A DNA stretch of 64,000 bases from Hyperoplus lanceolatus (GCA_026929865.2 CM049417.1:2003501-2067500); one strand, 5' to 3'. Positions 1 through 12,853 are shown, counted from the stretch's first letter. Numbers and translations are program-made. Notes: generated by a model not told the origin, from the letters alone.

Positions 1-930
1 ACATGTGTGAATACAGCAATCGCACTCGGGGGCGGACCAAACAAGCGGTCCGAGACCCAGCTGAAGAGGTGGTCTCGATGCGCTTCAAAACGCACTCTGC
101 TGCAGTTCGTATGTGGTGTGAATTTGGCCGGACTCGATCCGACCCAATTGCGGGAAGCACTGCGCCTTTTCTTTATTTTCTTTTTTAATAAATCGCCATC
201 AGCTTCACATTTTGGGAAAGTGTTGTTGTCGCCATTGTTAGGAAGATTAGTTGTGGTTTGACCGGGAGCCCCGAGCGAAAATATTACAGTTGATAATGAC
301 GCGTACACATGCTGATGTGTTCAGCGATCAGATGGAGAGGAGCGTCTCCCGTAGCCTACAGTGCCAACAGGTTCACGCTGCGCTTTGCATGAAGTGTGTT
401 TTTATTTGTCTTCCCTACGGGACTGTCAATACTGTCCCCGTGTCAGTTTGGAGCTGAACTGCGCCGACACCCAGCCGATACAGCTTAATCAGCTGTGTGT
501 CAGTTTGAGCCTATTCCTCGCGAGCCGCGCGTCCAGCAGCAAAAATACAGTAAAAATTATCACATCGTTGGCTATAAGCCACATAACGTGACATTGACAT
601 GGGGCTACATATTAGTATAACCATATGAAACAACAATAATTTGATGTTTTTCTTCTTTATTTATAGGGTAGATGTAGGCCTTTTTATTATTTTTAACCCC
701 ATATTATATCAATGATAAATTCGCACTTCGTTCTTCCTGCTTCTCTCCACCCCAGAATGTCTGTCCAATGAATGAATGACCTCAGATCACGTGTGGTTTT
801 GCTTCGTAATGCTGGTTCACTTGCAAAAGGGGCAATATGAAAGTGGACCACACCAAACAAAACAAATCTAAATTCTATTTGGTCTGGACCAAAGCAAGTG
901 AACTAACAGACTTTCCATGTGTGAATACAC
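1..930. mobile_element. Probable non-autonomous DNA-transposon sequence, cut by the window start
   Basis: No gene is visible here. A GTGTGAATACA word occurs near both ends (about 5-15 and 918-928), with GGACCAAA-type words next to it (about 36 and 886). Similar wording is common at the ends of short teleost DNA elements. The interior is not coding. The left end may lie outside the window, so neither terminal repeats nor a target duplication could be confirmed. The family assignment is inference. Confidence 0.35.
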
Positions 931-1026
931 CCTAAGAGACCACTCCAAATGTTCAGTGTCCCTCGTTTTACTATTTATAGGCAGTGAGAGTAGTGTAATA
1001 AAAAAAGTAGTGTAGTGTAAGAGCAT

Positions 1027-1037
1027 TTCTCTCTCTG

Positions 1038-1079
<42 letters not shown>

Positions 1080-1106
1080 CCTCCCCCCCCCCTCTCTCTC
1101 TCTCTC
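1027..1106. repeat. (CT)n low-complexity tract with a C run
   Basis: An almost pure CT dinucleotide tract is interrupted by a CCCTCCCTCCC stretch and a run of C around 1083-1092. The antisense open frame across it is only a Glu/Arg repeat and is not a gene. It lies inside the first intron of the presumed minus-strand gene that starts at 1293. Confidence 0.9.
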
Positions 1107-1244
1107 ACATTTCACATGCAATTTTTTATATGTTGTGGGGAACCATAAATGGCCACATAATAGGCTACCGGTGGAATAATCGAAAATGTCCGCTTCATAT
1201 ATGACCTCAAAGTCTGATTTCAAAAGTGAAAGTGTTTCACTTAC

Positions 1245-1293
1245 CTGTGAACTTCACAGCGAGAGACAGCAAAAACAGGAGTCTTAACCACAT
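1245..1293 (-). CDS. Signal-peptide exon of a gene that leaves the window (partial)
   Basis: Read on the minus strand, ATG at 1293 opens a 49-nt exon encoding MWLRLLFLLSLAVKFTG, a typical hydrophobic leader. It is followed at once by a consensus donor (GTAAGT) and ends in phase 1. Phase-1 signal exons of this size are the rule for the Ig-superfamily genes elsewhere in this window, so another Ig-type receptor running leftward out of the window is plausible. No further exon was recognised between 1 and 1244, where transposon-like sequence would lie in intron 1. The downstream product is unknown. This could be a chance leader-like ORF, but leader, donor and phase together make an exon more likely than not. 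Confidence 0.45.
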
Positions 1294-2785
1294 TAAGGCA
1301 AGTCTAGACTCAGCCACTATAAACTAAACTACCAAAAACGTTTGATAAATACTACTACGTTACACACGTTATGGCTGAACAATACGAAGGAATGAATGGC
1401 GCATGGCTCCGTCGAAGTTACTTTCTCTTTTACTAATCAGGAAGTCCATAAATGGCAGCATATCAAGTTTAAGGACTTCCCAGTGAGTTCATTTGATTGT
1501 GGCCATTACAACTACTACTGGGCCTTCTACTACTACTCATACAGTGTTGTTGTGTAGTAATGAACTCCATGCAATACAACTAGTATTTTTGCAGCAGCTT
1601 GCTGGTATTTTAACTACATTCATATTTACATATTATTAGTAGTAGTTAAATTACTTCTTAATCATTATTAGTTTTATTATTTGGCATTTTTGTGAAGTTA
1701 ACTTATGATACTATTAAAGAGTTGGGCCATAAAACGAAAGGAATTCATTTTAATGTGACCATTGCTTCTCTAATTGAACCTGGATTAACAAGCCCGTTTC
1801 CCTTGTTCAAACCACATTTAATTCATATTATATTTTTAGTTCATATTACCTACAAATTGGCAGTGTCATTTGCTGGCATGTGACTTTTTGTATATTTATT
1901 ATTTTGTTCTAATTTCATATTACATTATCAATTTGATCATTTCTTCCAAAGTACTTAGAAAACCTTTTTTCGGAAGAGGGTTTCCCGAAGATCTTCAAAG
2001 TTTACTGGCTGTCAGTCATGTGTAGCTGCTTTTACGTTACGTTACTTTATTAGTCAACGGTTACATTGAAATTTCTCTGTCCGCATATCAAAAACAAAAC
2101 TTTAAAATGAGGAAAATATATCCAGTTGCAGTACATTGAGCTCTCAGAGCCTTCACTGAAGTGGGGCAGATATTTGAAAACCTACATGTGTTCCAAAACA
2201 ACCAATAACAATTGTTTTGTTGGTGGGTTTATGGGCCACATTTAATGAAGGCTACTGTATTTGTTAAACTTCTAAATGTGTCTGTTTCACATCCTGTTTC
2301 TCTGAAATGAGACTCATTTCCTTTGTGATGGGTTTGATTCTGTGGTTTTCTGGGGCTGAGAATGACTTTCATCATGACAAGGTGGAGTTTGATTCTTGTG
2401 TTACAGCAGTTCCTATACCTATACAGCGCTGAAGTGGCCTTCATGACACCTCTTCGACTTCTTATTTTTTGCTTAACATTTACCTTTAGTTTAAACAATG
2501 TCTACTTGTAAAGTAGTAGAGTAAGCCATGTTTGTTTTTTGTTTTTGTTTTTTTAAATGTTTCTGAAGCAGGAGACAGTAGATTAGACGACGTGGAATGA
2601 AATCCCACTGGTGATATTTGCTCAGAGGGTGAGATATTTGGAAACGTTCGAGCTCTAGCAAGTTTGTAAAATGAGCAAAACGTGCTCATGCATCATTAAG
2701 GTGTGATCGTCATGGTTTCCTGTACTTGGCCAGGATGTGGTAGACAACAGGCTAAAACCAGGAAGACTAGACACAGCGACATAAG
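1294..2785. other. Spacer between divergent genes; nothing coding seen
   Basis: This is AT-rich sequence between the minus-strand signal exon at 1293 and the plus-strand receptor that begins at 2786. Short open frames exist on both strands but lack splice context or recognisable protein features. It may hold the promoters of both divergent genes, but no distinct element was identified. Confidence 0.5.
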
Positions 2786-5700
2786 ATGGAGTTCACATCA
2801 CTTTGCCTAGTGCTCTGTAAGTCATTTTACCTTTCCTTATCCTCTCCTGTAAACCATTGCGTCTTCTCAAGTCAACCTAGAACAATGTAACATCCGGAGT
2901 ACTTGAGTTTGTGCTATTTTGTAATTGATGACACATAGCCAAACATAAAGTCCTGCTCAGATAGGTAATGTAAACATTTTACAAAAATTGAGGTAAAATA
3001 GAAAGTGTGCAGAATGAAATTTATTTTTGTCACAGGTTTTCAAAATTTGAATATGCTTAATGTATACTGACATTGTTTCAACTGATTCCACGCCTAGTGT
3101 CATCTAGCGTCACACTGATGTGGTCCCCAAAAGACAAATAACTTAGAAAGATGAAAACGTTTTAAAACTGCTGGCATTTATTTCATGTCACTGGGGGGCA
3201 TAGAAATATGCTGATAGAAAGACAGATGTTTTTTTCTGGTAAATAAATCGACTCTTAGTGGACACTGTGCAACATTTACATCCTATCGATGTTATATGTG
3301 TCCGCATGATGTCCACCATCTGAGAAAAAAAATATGGCCCTTACTGCTACTTAACATGTTCCACTTTCTTCACAAACTGTGTCCATCTGTCATTTGATTG
3401 TGGACGGATTGCGTACAGGTTTTTTTTTTTATGTCTTGAACAACAACAATGAAATCTGTTGGTGAATATGTCCTGTTTGAAAATCCCCTTGCAGCCACAC
3501 TGAGCATCACTCCCGACAGATCCCAGTTCTTTCTCTATGAGCACATCTCTTTCAAGTGTGTGGGGCCGGCAAACTCCACGGGCTGGATAGTGAAAAGAAA
3601 CACATCCAAGACCTGGTCAGATGTTTGCAAGAAAGGTTGGGGGATCCCTGGTGAGAACTCCTGCATCAATAAAGGTGCCTTCCCATCAGACACTGGGGTG
3701 TACTGGTGTGAGTCCGGGCAGGGGAAGTGCAGCAACACCGTCAACATCACAGTGACAGGTAATAGCAAATATGCATTGAGCTTGTTTGTGTCAATTTCAG
3801 TGCAGCTTTGCATCTTTGTAATCTGCTGGGTTGTTAAAGTGACAAAGAGGAACTTTGTAATGTTAATGAAACTGTCTAGTTTTTCCTCTTAAGATCATAT
3901 ATGACCTGTGACAGCAAACCAAACCATCAGTGCAAAGGATGCCATTTTTTTTTCGTAATGACTTTGCTCGGGTCTGAATACCCGCCTTCTCAGACCAAAT
4001 CATTTATGGCAGGCAGACGGGGAAAGCCTGTGTTTATGAACGCTATACAAATCTCAGTTTACTTTGCTTCACCATGGTCATATTACCATAATTAATCTGA
4101 CACAGTCACATATAAATACATTACCTCATGGCCATGCATGCTGCTGTCTCTCTTTCACTCGCTCTATTAACAAATGGACGCGTTAGCAAATATCATTAGC
4201 ACAGCAGTTGCTGGCGTGGTAAAAACACTACTGCTTTTGTCTAAAGGGGGCGCTATAATCAACAACAACTTAAAGTTCCTCATATTTACTTTACACAGTC
4301 ATTTTTGCACTAAGAATTACTTTGAATCAATGAAATACATAAAGTATGGAAATGTATACTGTGTTTGTTCTTCAATACTTCAGATAAGAGCGTCATCCTG
4401 GATAGCCCTGCACTTCCTGTGATTGTGGGAGATAAAGTGACACTTTCCTGTTCCTACAAGGAAGAAGACCAAGATCAATCTACGTCAAACTTCCCTGTTG
4501 CCTTCTACAAAGACAATGTGTTCATCGGTAATAAGCCGGCAGGACAGATGATCCTTCCAGCAGTGTCCCGGTCTGACGAAGGCTTCTACAAGTGTGAACA
4601 TCCCACGAAAGGACAGTCAGAGCAGAGTTGGCTGGCTGTGATAGGTGACACCATTTATACATTCCTTTTGGGAAATAAAATATACAGAAAATACAATGAA
4701 ATAGTTAAGTAATGTTAAAATGTGGTTTCAACAAGGTACATGGAGGAAGAAGGTCTTTGACGTGTTAATATGTATGTTGTTGTTTGTTTGTGTTGCTATA
4801 TACAGACATTTGTAATTTGTTAAGAATGTGTTAAGACAAGACAGTTACAGTTACGCTCCTATAATGACTGTATGTCCTCTTGTTGCATCTTTTCATTTGG
4901 CACCGACTAATGAAAAATTTTCTTAAACTTCTGTTGATGATGATTGAATCTGTAATTGTTTTCTTCACAGATAAACCTCAAGTTGAAGTCCCCACCACCA
5001 CCTCTCTTCCTCCTCATCCTCTTATTCCTCTGCCCAAACTGGTGTGCTCTATCCTGCTGTTCATCCTCTACACTGGAATACTCATTCTGTGTATTTGCAT
5101 CTACCGACGCTGGGCTCGAGGTATGAACTCCTCTGAAAATCCTAAGGGTGAAAGTGTTAACTTAAAGATATCAACATGTTGCCAGTTGATTACTTCAATT
5201 GATACCATTCATATTTGTATTAAAATTAGTTTTAGAAATGTTTAAATAAATGTGAAAATCTGGCTATCTCTTTAAAAACCAAAGAATCGATGTTGGATAA
5301 AGCCAGAGTTAAAATCTTTATTTAATCAACAACATATGAACAAATCTTTCTGTAATGACCTTCACAATAGAGCAGGTACAATAGACCTCAATAAAAAGTG
5401 AACAAGCTCCAGATAGCGGTAAATCATTGTCCAAATAGCCACCTCCCCCACTGGCCGCAGGCTGTGGTTTAACCCAGTGACGTCAGCAGCAACAATGGTA
5501 GAAAACAGGAAGTCAAAGCTTCATATTTAAAACTGAGGTTAAAATTCAGGTTATTTTTTCTGTCCACAATGGAATTTTTTATTCTGCTCCACCACAATCA
5601 ACAACATAAGCAATGAAAACAGAACTACACCTGCCATATTGTGTATTAATGAGTAAATATTTTATAGAAAACCTAGCATTGAATGCCAAGGACTGCAGGT

Positions 5701-6476
5701 GAAAATGTGCCTGCATGGCTAAATCTGGGACATTTACATGTTGAAATCTGGTGCTCATGTTTATTAATGTGCGCTGTCCCTTCTAAATAAAGAAATCTAA
5801 AACATTAATAACTTAATTCATCGAACAATGGAGCCTGTACCTATTATTTTTGATGTTTAGTTCATGCCTGCAGTTAATTGGTCCTTGGTTTGCCAATGAT
5901 ATTAATCACTGTTTTAAAGTCTCTGGAAAGTTGCCTTTTAATTCTGACTTTAAGGTGTCTGAACTTTTTATTTTTATCTATCGAATGCAAAGTCCTTTAG
6001 CCAAGCAGTTGCCTCTTGCTCTGCTGTATGTAGGTTGACGAGTCCTCCTTTAAGTTTTTGTAGAGGGCATGCTTCAATGATGTGTCTGAACTGAGCACCT
6101 AAGTAAAAATAAGTTTCTTTTTACTTAGTTAAATTGACTCCACTTAAAGATGCTACGAGGAACTTTTAAATATATCTGAAAGAGCCTATTTTTTCCTCTG
6201 ATGATCATAAATTACATGTAACAGCAAACGAGACAATCAGTGCAAAGAATGCTGTTTTTATATAGTTTTTCTAAATGCCTTTGTCATGTGTATGCTCACC
6301 CAGGAACAACAACTGGCGTAGTAAAAACACTACCGCTTTCGTCCAAAGGGGGGCGCTAGAATTAAGACACACTGAAAGTTCCTTGCAGCATCTTTAAGAC
6401 TTTCTCTCCTGTGTTTTGTCCTGCAGCTCGAGCCGATGCTAAACTGAGAGCGTCTGATCATCTTGAACTCGAATGA
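2786..6476 (+). CDS. Fc-receptor-like two-Ig membrane receptor (FCRL-A)
   Basis: This is a cell-surface receptor of the Fc-receptor/FCRL-like (or fish leukocyte immune-type receptor) group. Exons read: 2786-2816 signal start ([10 protein letters not shown]), 3495-3758 Ig D1, 4384-4644 Ig D2, 4971-5120 Pro/Thr stalk plus membrane segment ([20 protein letters not shown]), 6427-6476 tail and stop. All junctions are GT-AG and phase 1, giving 251 residues. D1 has the Cys pair in FKCVG and GVYWCES plus extra cysteines; D2 has LSCSY and GFYKCEH. The tail ([16 protein letters not shown]) has no tyrosine and the membrane segment has no charged residue, so neither ITIM signalling nor obvious adaptor pairing is indicated. 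The small second leader exon (21-24 nt) usual for this family was not found. Everything from about 4318 on is duplicated at 30.1 kb. Ligand unknown; immunoglobulin binding would be inference. Confidence 0.75.
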
Positions 6477-7720
6477 AGAAGAAAAGATACATCTTGGGGC
6501 GGCAGTGGCGAAGTGGGCAGAGAGGTCGCCTCTGGAGTGCAGGGTCGGAGGTTCGATCTCCCGTCTACCTGCCACATGTCGAAGTGTCCCTGGGCAAGAC
6601 ATTGAACCCCGAATTGCTCCCGATAGTTAGCTTGCACCCTGCGTGGAAGCTGCTGCTATCTGTGTATGAATGTGTGTGTGATTGGGTGAATGTGTACGAA
6701 ACAATGTAAAGCGCTTTGAGTCTGTGAAAAACCATTTATCCTACATATATAATATATTAAAAAAAAAATTATTATTATTTTTCCTTCTAGCTGCTTTAAC
6801 GTGATGCCTATGAGCTTCATATAATAATCCTGTTCACTGAACCACGTTGTGCTGGTTAACCTGGTAATAAGCTTTACGCTATAAACATTATATTATTTAT
6901 ATTTCTTATTCCTATGTAGCAGTGTGTATCCAAACTGTTTTTGTTCAATTATAAAACTAATAAAAAACATTATTATTTTGGAGACTTCTCTAACCATATA
7001 TGCAAACTTGGACGAATGTTGATGCATTTATTTTTATGACTTCACACTGATAACTAGTTTATAACCAGACCAGTCATAAACCAAAGTATTATGAGAAGTT
7101 GGTGGTTCACAATTGTATTTACAATATAGATAGTGAAGTGGGAATAATGTCTATGTCCTTTTTTTACATTGCAATCCATTCAATATCTGTTGAGACATTT
7201 TAGCCTGACCAAGTGACTGAGAGAAACTTCATGACAAATTATCTTAGTTATAATTAGACAAAATAATTAATAATACGAACCGGTCTTTGCATCAAAACCT
7301 TTTGTTTATGGGTGTGAACAGTTACTGTCTGCTCAGGACCAAAATATACTGTATACTGTCCCACTGCTAACATGCATACAGTAAGTTTCTCACCATCTGT
7401 CACTCACAGCTACATGTGTCTTTACCAACAGCAGGGGGCGTTATTGAGTAGTTTATTATAAGAAGATGAGTCATCAGACAGCCATTCCAAAGCCCCAGTC
7501 CAGTCCGATGACCCATTTGTACCGGGCCTTAAAATAAAAAATAAATAAAAATGTAATTAAATAAATATTTCATTTTTATTTGTTTTCTTTTTTCTCTTAT
7601 ATTCTAAGGGGTCCTTACACACATATACAGAAAGTAAAGAACACCAAATATACACAAACAAAGATCTCCCAAGCCTAACTACTCAGACACCCACCTTCTA
7701 AATATAATGAGTAATAATTT
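4318..7720 (+). repeat. Segmental duplication, copy 1 (3' half of FCRL-A plus flank)
   Basis: This stretch matches 30127-33535 in the same orientation, through introns as well as exons. It covers the D2, membrane and tail exons of FCRL-A and about 1.2 kb of downstream spacer. The D2 proteins differ at about six of 87 aligned residues, so the duplication looks recent. The match starts at about 4318, inside the D1-D2 intron, and fades near 7720 where copy 1 is interrupted by a Tc1-like insertion. Confidence 0.85.
6494..6735 (+). mobile_element. tRNA-derived SINE
   Basis: The head has tRNA-like A-box (GGCAGTGGCGAAGTGGGCAG) and B-box (GGTTCGATCTC) promoter words. The body is a common teleost SINE sequence ending in TGTAAAGCGCTTTGAGT and an A/T-rich tail. 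It starts directly behind the FCRL-A stop codon, so it would be part of that 3' UTR. The duplicated copy at 32340-32430 keeps only the 3' part, so the element was either inserted in copy 1 or largely deleted from copy 2. Confidence 0.75.
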
Positions 7721-7728
7721 AATACATT

Positions 7729-8700
7729 TACAGTGCTGCTTGAAAGTTTGTGAACCCCTTAAGGAATTGTATTTATTTTAACCATTATCAATTAATTTTT
7801 ATTAATACCAGTATTTTTATATGAAATAACAGATGTTTGTTTATCAATTCAACATGTTTCTTTTTCAGAAATCAATTGTTAAAACAGATTTGACAACTTT
7901 TGGATGTGCAAAAGTTTGTGAACCCTAAGCTGCATTGCTTAAATCAAGCAAGGTAAACACAATCAGGTGGGCCAAACTGATTGATGAAATAGACCAATGT
8001 AATGAGAGATCTTGAGGGAAGAAATTGGGCGGCATTAGATAAAACAGAGATCAAACCAGGTCAGTTTAGGCTCACCAAACTGAACCCATACAGGTCAGAC
8101 ATGCCAAAAGGGGAAAAAATCTCAGAGGATCTCAGGAATAGAGTTTTGATGTTGCACATTTGTCTGAGGCTTTAAAGCTATAAATTCATATAAAAAAAAG
8201 TTTGAACTCCATCGGTCCACCGTGAGGCAAATCATCTACAAATGGAGAGCTTTAAGAGTGACTTAACATCTGCCTAGAAGTGGACTTCCTTCAAAAATAT
8301 CCACAAGCGCCACAAGAAAAGGGACTTTTCAGGTAAAAGCCAACCAAACATTACATCTGGAGATTTGCACCCAGCCTTGGAACGCCTCCACAGCCACATC
8401 ATCACAGGCCAGGTCCATAGCCCTGAGAAGGTTTGGTTGGACTCGTTGTCCCGCTTGATTACATAGTGCTGTAAATGACTCACTCGTAGTAACACTAACC
8501 AACTGATACAATAATCTGGTAGTTTTTTGTGAAATTATTTTGTTTCTGTTTGCAAAGTAAAATAATGTAATCATCCAAAAAGTAGGATGTTTGGAAAACC
8601 TGTGTTAAAAATGCCTTGCTCTGTTTGACAGCAAAACAAATGTAAAAAATTAAAAAAGTGAAATTTTCATAGATGGGCTAATAATTTTGTCCTCAACTGT
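7729..8700. mobile_element. Tc1/mariner-like transposon remnants
   Basis: The left edge (7731) has the Tc1-family terminal word CAGTGCTGCTTGAAAGTTTG. A related GTGCAAAAGTTTGTGAACCC word recurs near 7910. The right edge near 8670-8700 has GGGCTAATAATTTTGTCCTC AACTGTA, another Tc1-type end. No intact transposase frame remains, so this is likely a mosaic of more than one dead element. The insertion coincides with the end of the segmental duplication and with the truncation of a receptor-tail block that continues at about 8455. Confidence 0.5.
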
Positions 8701-8716
8701 ACATGTTTTTGTTCAC

Positions 8717-8788
8717 CTCTGAAGCGGTTGGGCTTCCCCTCCTGTGTGATGATTACATCAGTGTAGAAGACATCAGGGTCCTCTTTTC
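8717..8788 (-). pseudogene. Orphan copy of the ITIM-type receptor-tail exon
   Basis: This 72-nt minus-strand segment is flanked by an acceptor (TTGTTGCAG) and a donor (GTGAAC) and reads GKEDPDVFYTDVIITQEG followed by KPNRFR in phase 1. It is the same exon as 38442-38513 in FCRL-C, with flanking intron sequence also shared. No Ig or membrane exons lie upstream on this strand in the next 15 kb, and the last exon that would follow it has been displaced by Tc1-like sequence. It is therefore probably a stranded duplicate. It keeps the ITIM (VFYTDV), so use as part of an unseen or long-range transcript cannot be excluded. Confidence 0.6.
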
Positions 8789-9238
8789 CTGCAACAACAA
8801 CACACTGTCTGGATTTCAATAGATACAGGTAAGTGGGTTCTACTAAAACTGAAAAACCTGAAAAGAATCTTGTAATTGAGAGCAGGATTAGCTGCTTCAA
8901 AAGTTCACCCTTCTTTTTGCTCTGTTTTGGGTCTCCAACACCAAAAACTGTAAAAATCAATAGTGTTTTTATTATTTGAAGCACATAGATGATTTATAAT
9001 AAATTTAGTTTTATACATTTGCCCACAGTTCATTATAGATCAATATCAGTGTTATTAGTTTCAGTGATATGTGTTTGTTATGGTGCCAAACAAACATATT
9101 TCAAATATAAAATGCATTATAAACAAAATGATTTTGTAGTGTGTCTTACTATACATATTTTACTTAAAATTGTTAGTACCAGAAAACGAAAAAAAAATAA
9201 AAGCAAGATACAGTATGCATGCATTAGACAAATGGGAA

Positions 9239-9620
9239 TTAAAGGTGCAGTGTGTAATATGACATCATCAAGAAAGTTCTACAAAGTTCTAGAATGCAAC
9301 GCTCCCTGGGTAACCCCAACCCTTTAGAATAATAACAGAAGCTACAGTGGCCTTCAAGGACAAGAACAATTCTACATTTTAAACAATGCACCTGATGACA
9401 TTCCAACTATGACACTTTCAAGATGGCGGCACTAGGCCTTGGTCCAAAATATGCAGAAATATGGACATATATGAGACCCTCTCTAAGGGAAAAAATAATA
9501 ATTAAAAAAATAATTTTCAGCTATCATGCACTAAATTAAATGTACTCATGGATATTATAATTACTTTCTACAAATTCTGCTAGGAAATAAAACCCAAAAT
9601 TCTACACACTGCAGGTTTAA
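9239..9620 (-). mobile_element. Short inverted-repeat element with TTAA ends, copy 1
   Basis: The element is about 381 bp, bounded by TTAA on both sides, with related ends AAAGGTGCAGTGTGTA and AAACCTGCAGTGTGTA. TTAA target use is the hallmark of piggyBac-type elements. With no coding capacity this would be a piggyBac-type MITE. Near-identical copies lie at 38772-39153, 48590-48971 and 61508-61888, a truncated one at 39242-39410, and an end fragment near 14600-14632. Confidence 0.65.
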
Positions 9621-11340
9621 TACAGGTTATGTTTGGTTAATGCTGTGCTGATACAAAAAGTGGTTTATGTTTAAAAGTAGGGATTTGTAATGATCAGGTA
9701 CAAGTTAAATGAGGAATTCCTGCTGAATGATTTAAATTATTTATTGCAAAGATATAAAAAATAGAAACTCAGCTGGGTAACTTTCGACCCATAGAGTGAA
9801 TCAACATCAGGACTTGTTAGTATTTTGAAACAAGTAAAAAAAAAAAAAAAACTATGATCCTGAATAGACTGAACTGTCCACACACCTGAAGGTTACTGCA
9901 GGTTCAAATTCTCTGTGGGATCGTTACTATGAGTGAGACACATTTTGCAGACAACATGACATCATATAATAAATTTTTTATACAAAAGTCCTTTAAGGGT
10001 GCAGCTTTAATTCATATGGCATGTGTTTGATTGCTTTTTGTGAATGGAAGCCATTGGTGGCCTTATAAAAGAAACCACAGAAAACTATTGTGAACGTAAT
10101 GGAAAACTATTAACAGCCCATTAAACAGGTATTTCCTCATTCTTCTCACTTCACCACGTGATTGGTTTCAAAGTGACTCTGTTATGATAACACACCTTAA
10201 GCCACAGACCTGGCAAGCAATAATTATATGATTAACTTTATGTTATTTATGGACATCTAAATCAAAAGTTAGCTGAATACATTTATCTGTATGGTTACAT
10301 GAAACTCTTGAATCTAGTTAAGAAACCTTTCAACCAGAGCCTGCATACATGCTTCCACTCTTCACTATGAGAAAGACATGAATGGCAAGATTTTCTTTCC
10401 TTCACATACAAGGAAATGGAAACTGCACTTTTACTTTAATTCAATGTTGTTTCACAGTTCCATACAATACTGCTATTTCACTGTCCAATAAAGGCCTTTT
10501 TGCACAGTTCCACAGCTGCAGTGGATTTTATATTAGTATTATATTATCTGTATATAGAATTTTATAGTTTTATCCATTGTTTTTTTTTCATTACGTATTA
10601 CTTCAGATGAAAACTCAAACTCATGCTATCTACTCAACTGGACAAACTGAAATAATTTTTCTTTTTAAAACAAGTCAATTCTAACTGTTCTCATCCTGAC
10701 TGTTGTCATAAATTATTCAAGAAAGATTTTAATTCACTTTAAAAGCCTAAACGCACTGGACATCGGACAACCATAGCAATGCATCAATTATATCTGATTA
10801 TGTGTTTTTAGATAAGTATTGTTTTGTTATGGCTTATCTCCAGCGGTGAAGCTTTGACCTCGTGGCAGCTGATTTTGTTTTACTGTAACCATGGTGGTGA
10901 TGTCTGTTCAACCAATAAGAGCTTAGTAAAGGGGCTGATCATCTGTATCTAGGCAGAACACATAGAGAACACTTGTCCTTATTGTGTAACCTAACAGCTT
11001 CATTACAAAGTGCAGCAAATGCCTCACTGAAAGCAACAGTAACCAACTGTAACTATAATCTGGTAGTTTTTTTGTTTTTGTGAAATAATTCTGTTTCTGT
11101 TTGACGTGAGTCACAGTGCATGATTTATAATTATTTGTTGAATTTACTTTTATTTAAACACATTTTTTCAGTAGTTTCAGTTTTTCCTGTCAAGTTAAAA
11201 GCATGTATTTAAGATTTCAGCTGAAGTAATATAATAAACAAACCAATGGATAAAACTATAAAATACTACATAGAGATAATATACTAATAGAAAATCAACT
11301 GCAGCTGTGGAACTTTGCAAAACGGTTTGAAGAAATCAAT
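9621..11340 (+). repeat. Mosaic duplicated block A1, with an orphan terminal tail exon
   Basis: This non-coding block is shared with 11600-13860 (tandem copy A2) and, inverted, with 35830-38290 (A3). A marker sequence is the stretch around 9770-9970 containing GGTAACTTTCGACCCATAGA. Inside it, minus-strand 10923-10948 is a copy of the last FCRL-C exon (acceptor then DTDDQPLY and stop). That exon and about 200 bp around it are in the opposite orientation relative to block A2, showing an internal inversion. No complete gene is present. Confidence 0.6.
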
Positions 11341-12827
11341 GGATTGTCTCTTTCTGCAGAGTGAGTTGGAGGTTAATAAATAAGGTGAAATATTGAAACG
11401 TTAGTGTGTATGCCAATGTATTATTTTAGAAAATATTATTGTGTCCTCATCCTGTGTCCTTCACTCTCATTGCCAGTCACAACCCTTTTCATAGGACATC
11501 ATTTGGGATCGCAGACAGGTCCAGATATTTAGTATGCTAGATGTCCTCTATTGTTGCTGCAGCCATTTACTGGGGTTTGGTTTAAAATACCTTCAAAATA
11601 AATATATTTTCAGTCATTGTTGAAATTCTGATTTATCAAAAATTCAAAGCAAGTATGTTACAGTATTCATGTATGAAATAACATTGGGTATTGTTACAGG
11701 TTATTTTTGATACATGCAGTGCTGATACAAAAAAGTGATTTCTGTTTAAAAAACTGACAAAGTAGGGATTTGTAATGTTAAACAAGTTAAATGAGGAATA
11801 CCTGCTGAATGATTTCAATTATTTATTGCAAAGATAAAGAAACTCAGCTGGGTAACTTTCGACCCATAGAGTGAATCAACATCAGGACTTGTTAGTATTT
11901 TGAAACAAGTACAAAACCAAAAAGATGATCTTGAATAGACTTAACTGTCCACACACCTGAAGGTTACTGCAGGTTCAAATTCTCTGTGGGATCGTCACTA
12001 TGAGTGAGACGCATTTTGCAGACAACATGACATCATATAATACATTGTTTATACAAAAGTCCTTTAAGGGTGCAGCTTTAACTCATATGGCATGTGTGTG
12101 ATTGCTTTTTGTGAATGGAAGCCATTGTTCGGCTTGATAAAAGAAACACATTTTTACTTTCTGTTTCTGAATTGAATTGAATTGAATATAATTTTTATTT
12201 ATTTTTAACAGGTAAAGAAAAGGAAACAGTAAGCAATAACAAACTATCAAATCAAATTATGAAACAAATGGACAGTGACAATAAAGTAATATTTATAAAC
12301 AATGAAAATAAACTGTATCACTTGCTTTACCCGTTCAAGAAGGTCTTGGCCACAGCAAACCAGTACGTGATGGTAAACTATTGACAGCTGAACAAGCATT
12401 TCCTCATTCTTCTCACTTCACCACGTGATAGGTTAAAAAATGGTTCCCTTAACACACCTAAAGCAGACTCAGCAGTTGTTGTCTGTGTCTACTGTGTTCT
12501 ACAAGGAGGACACAGTCAGCAACATATTTCTACTCAAATACTTCTTCTCTTCTGCCTTTCGACACAGACAGCTGATGATTCCTTAAATATCTTTTAAGAA
12601 AATCACAAACTTCATGCATGTCCATGGATAGATTTATTTTTTCTTGTGTGTTACATGATTACATTATTTTACTTTGCAAAGAGAAACAAAATAATTTCAC
12701 AAAAAACTAAAAACTACCAGATTATTGTATGAGTTGATTACTGTTGCTATCAGTGAGTCATTTGGTGCACTATGTAATGAAGAGGTTACACCCACAAGGC
12801 CATGTGTTCTATGTGTTTTCTGCCTAG

Positions 12828-12853
12828 ATACAGATGATCAGCCCCTTTACTAA
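12828..12853 (+). pseudogene. Orphan terminal tail exon (DTDDQPLY-stop)
   Basis: An acceptor (TTTTCTGCCTAG) precedes AT ACA GAT GAT CAG CCC CTT TAC TAA, which reads DTDDQPLY and stop after a phase-1 junction. It is identical in protein to the last exon of FCRL-C at 38212-38237. No upstream coding exon of the same strand was found before the spacer at 9 kb, so it is probably non-functional. Confidence 0.5.

Noticed and set aside
4971-5245. Read-through form of the FCRL-A membrane exon
   Set aside because: The frame stays open past 5120 into the intron, but a donor at 5121 and a matching tail exon at 6427 explain the gene better. Intron retention remains only a possibility.
6494-6570. tRNA-like A and B boxes
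   Set aside because: No cloverleaf closes and the sequence continues into a SINE body. The same holds for 27052-27130, for the head near 52330-52405, and for a weaker tRNA-like word at 59370-59400.
7729-8700. Autonomous Tc1 transposase gene
   Set aside because: No frame with transposase motifs is long enough. Only end-like words and fragments remain.
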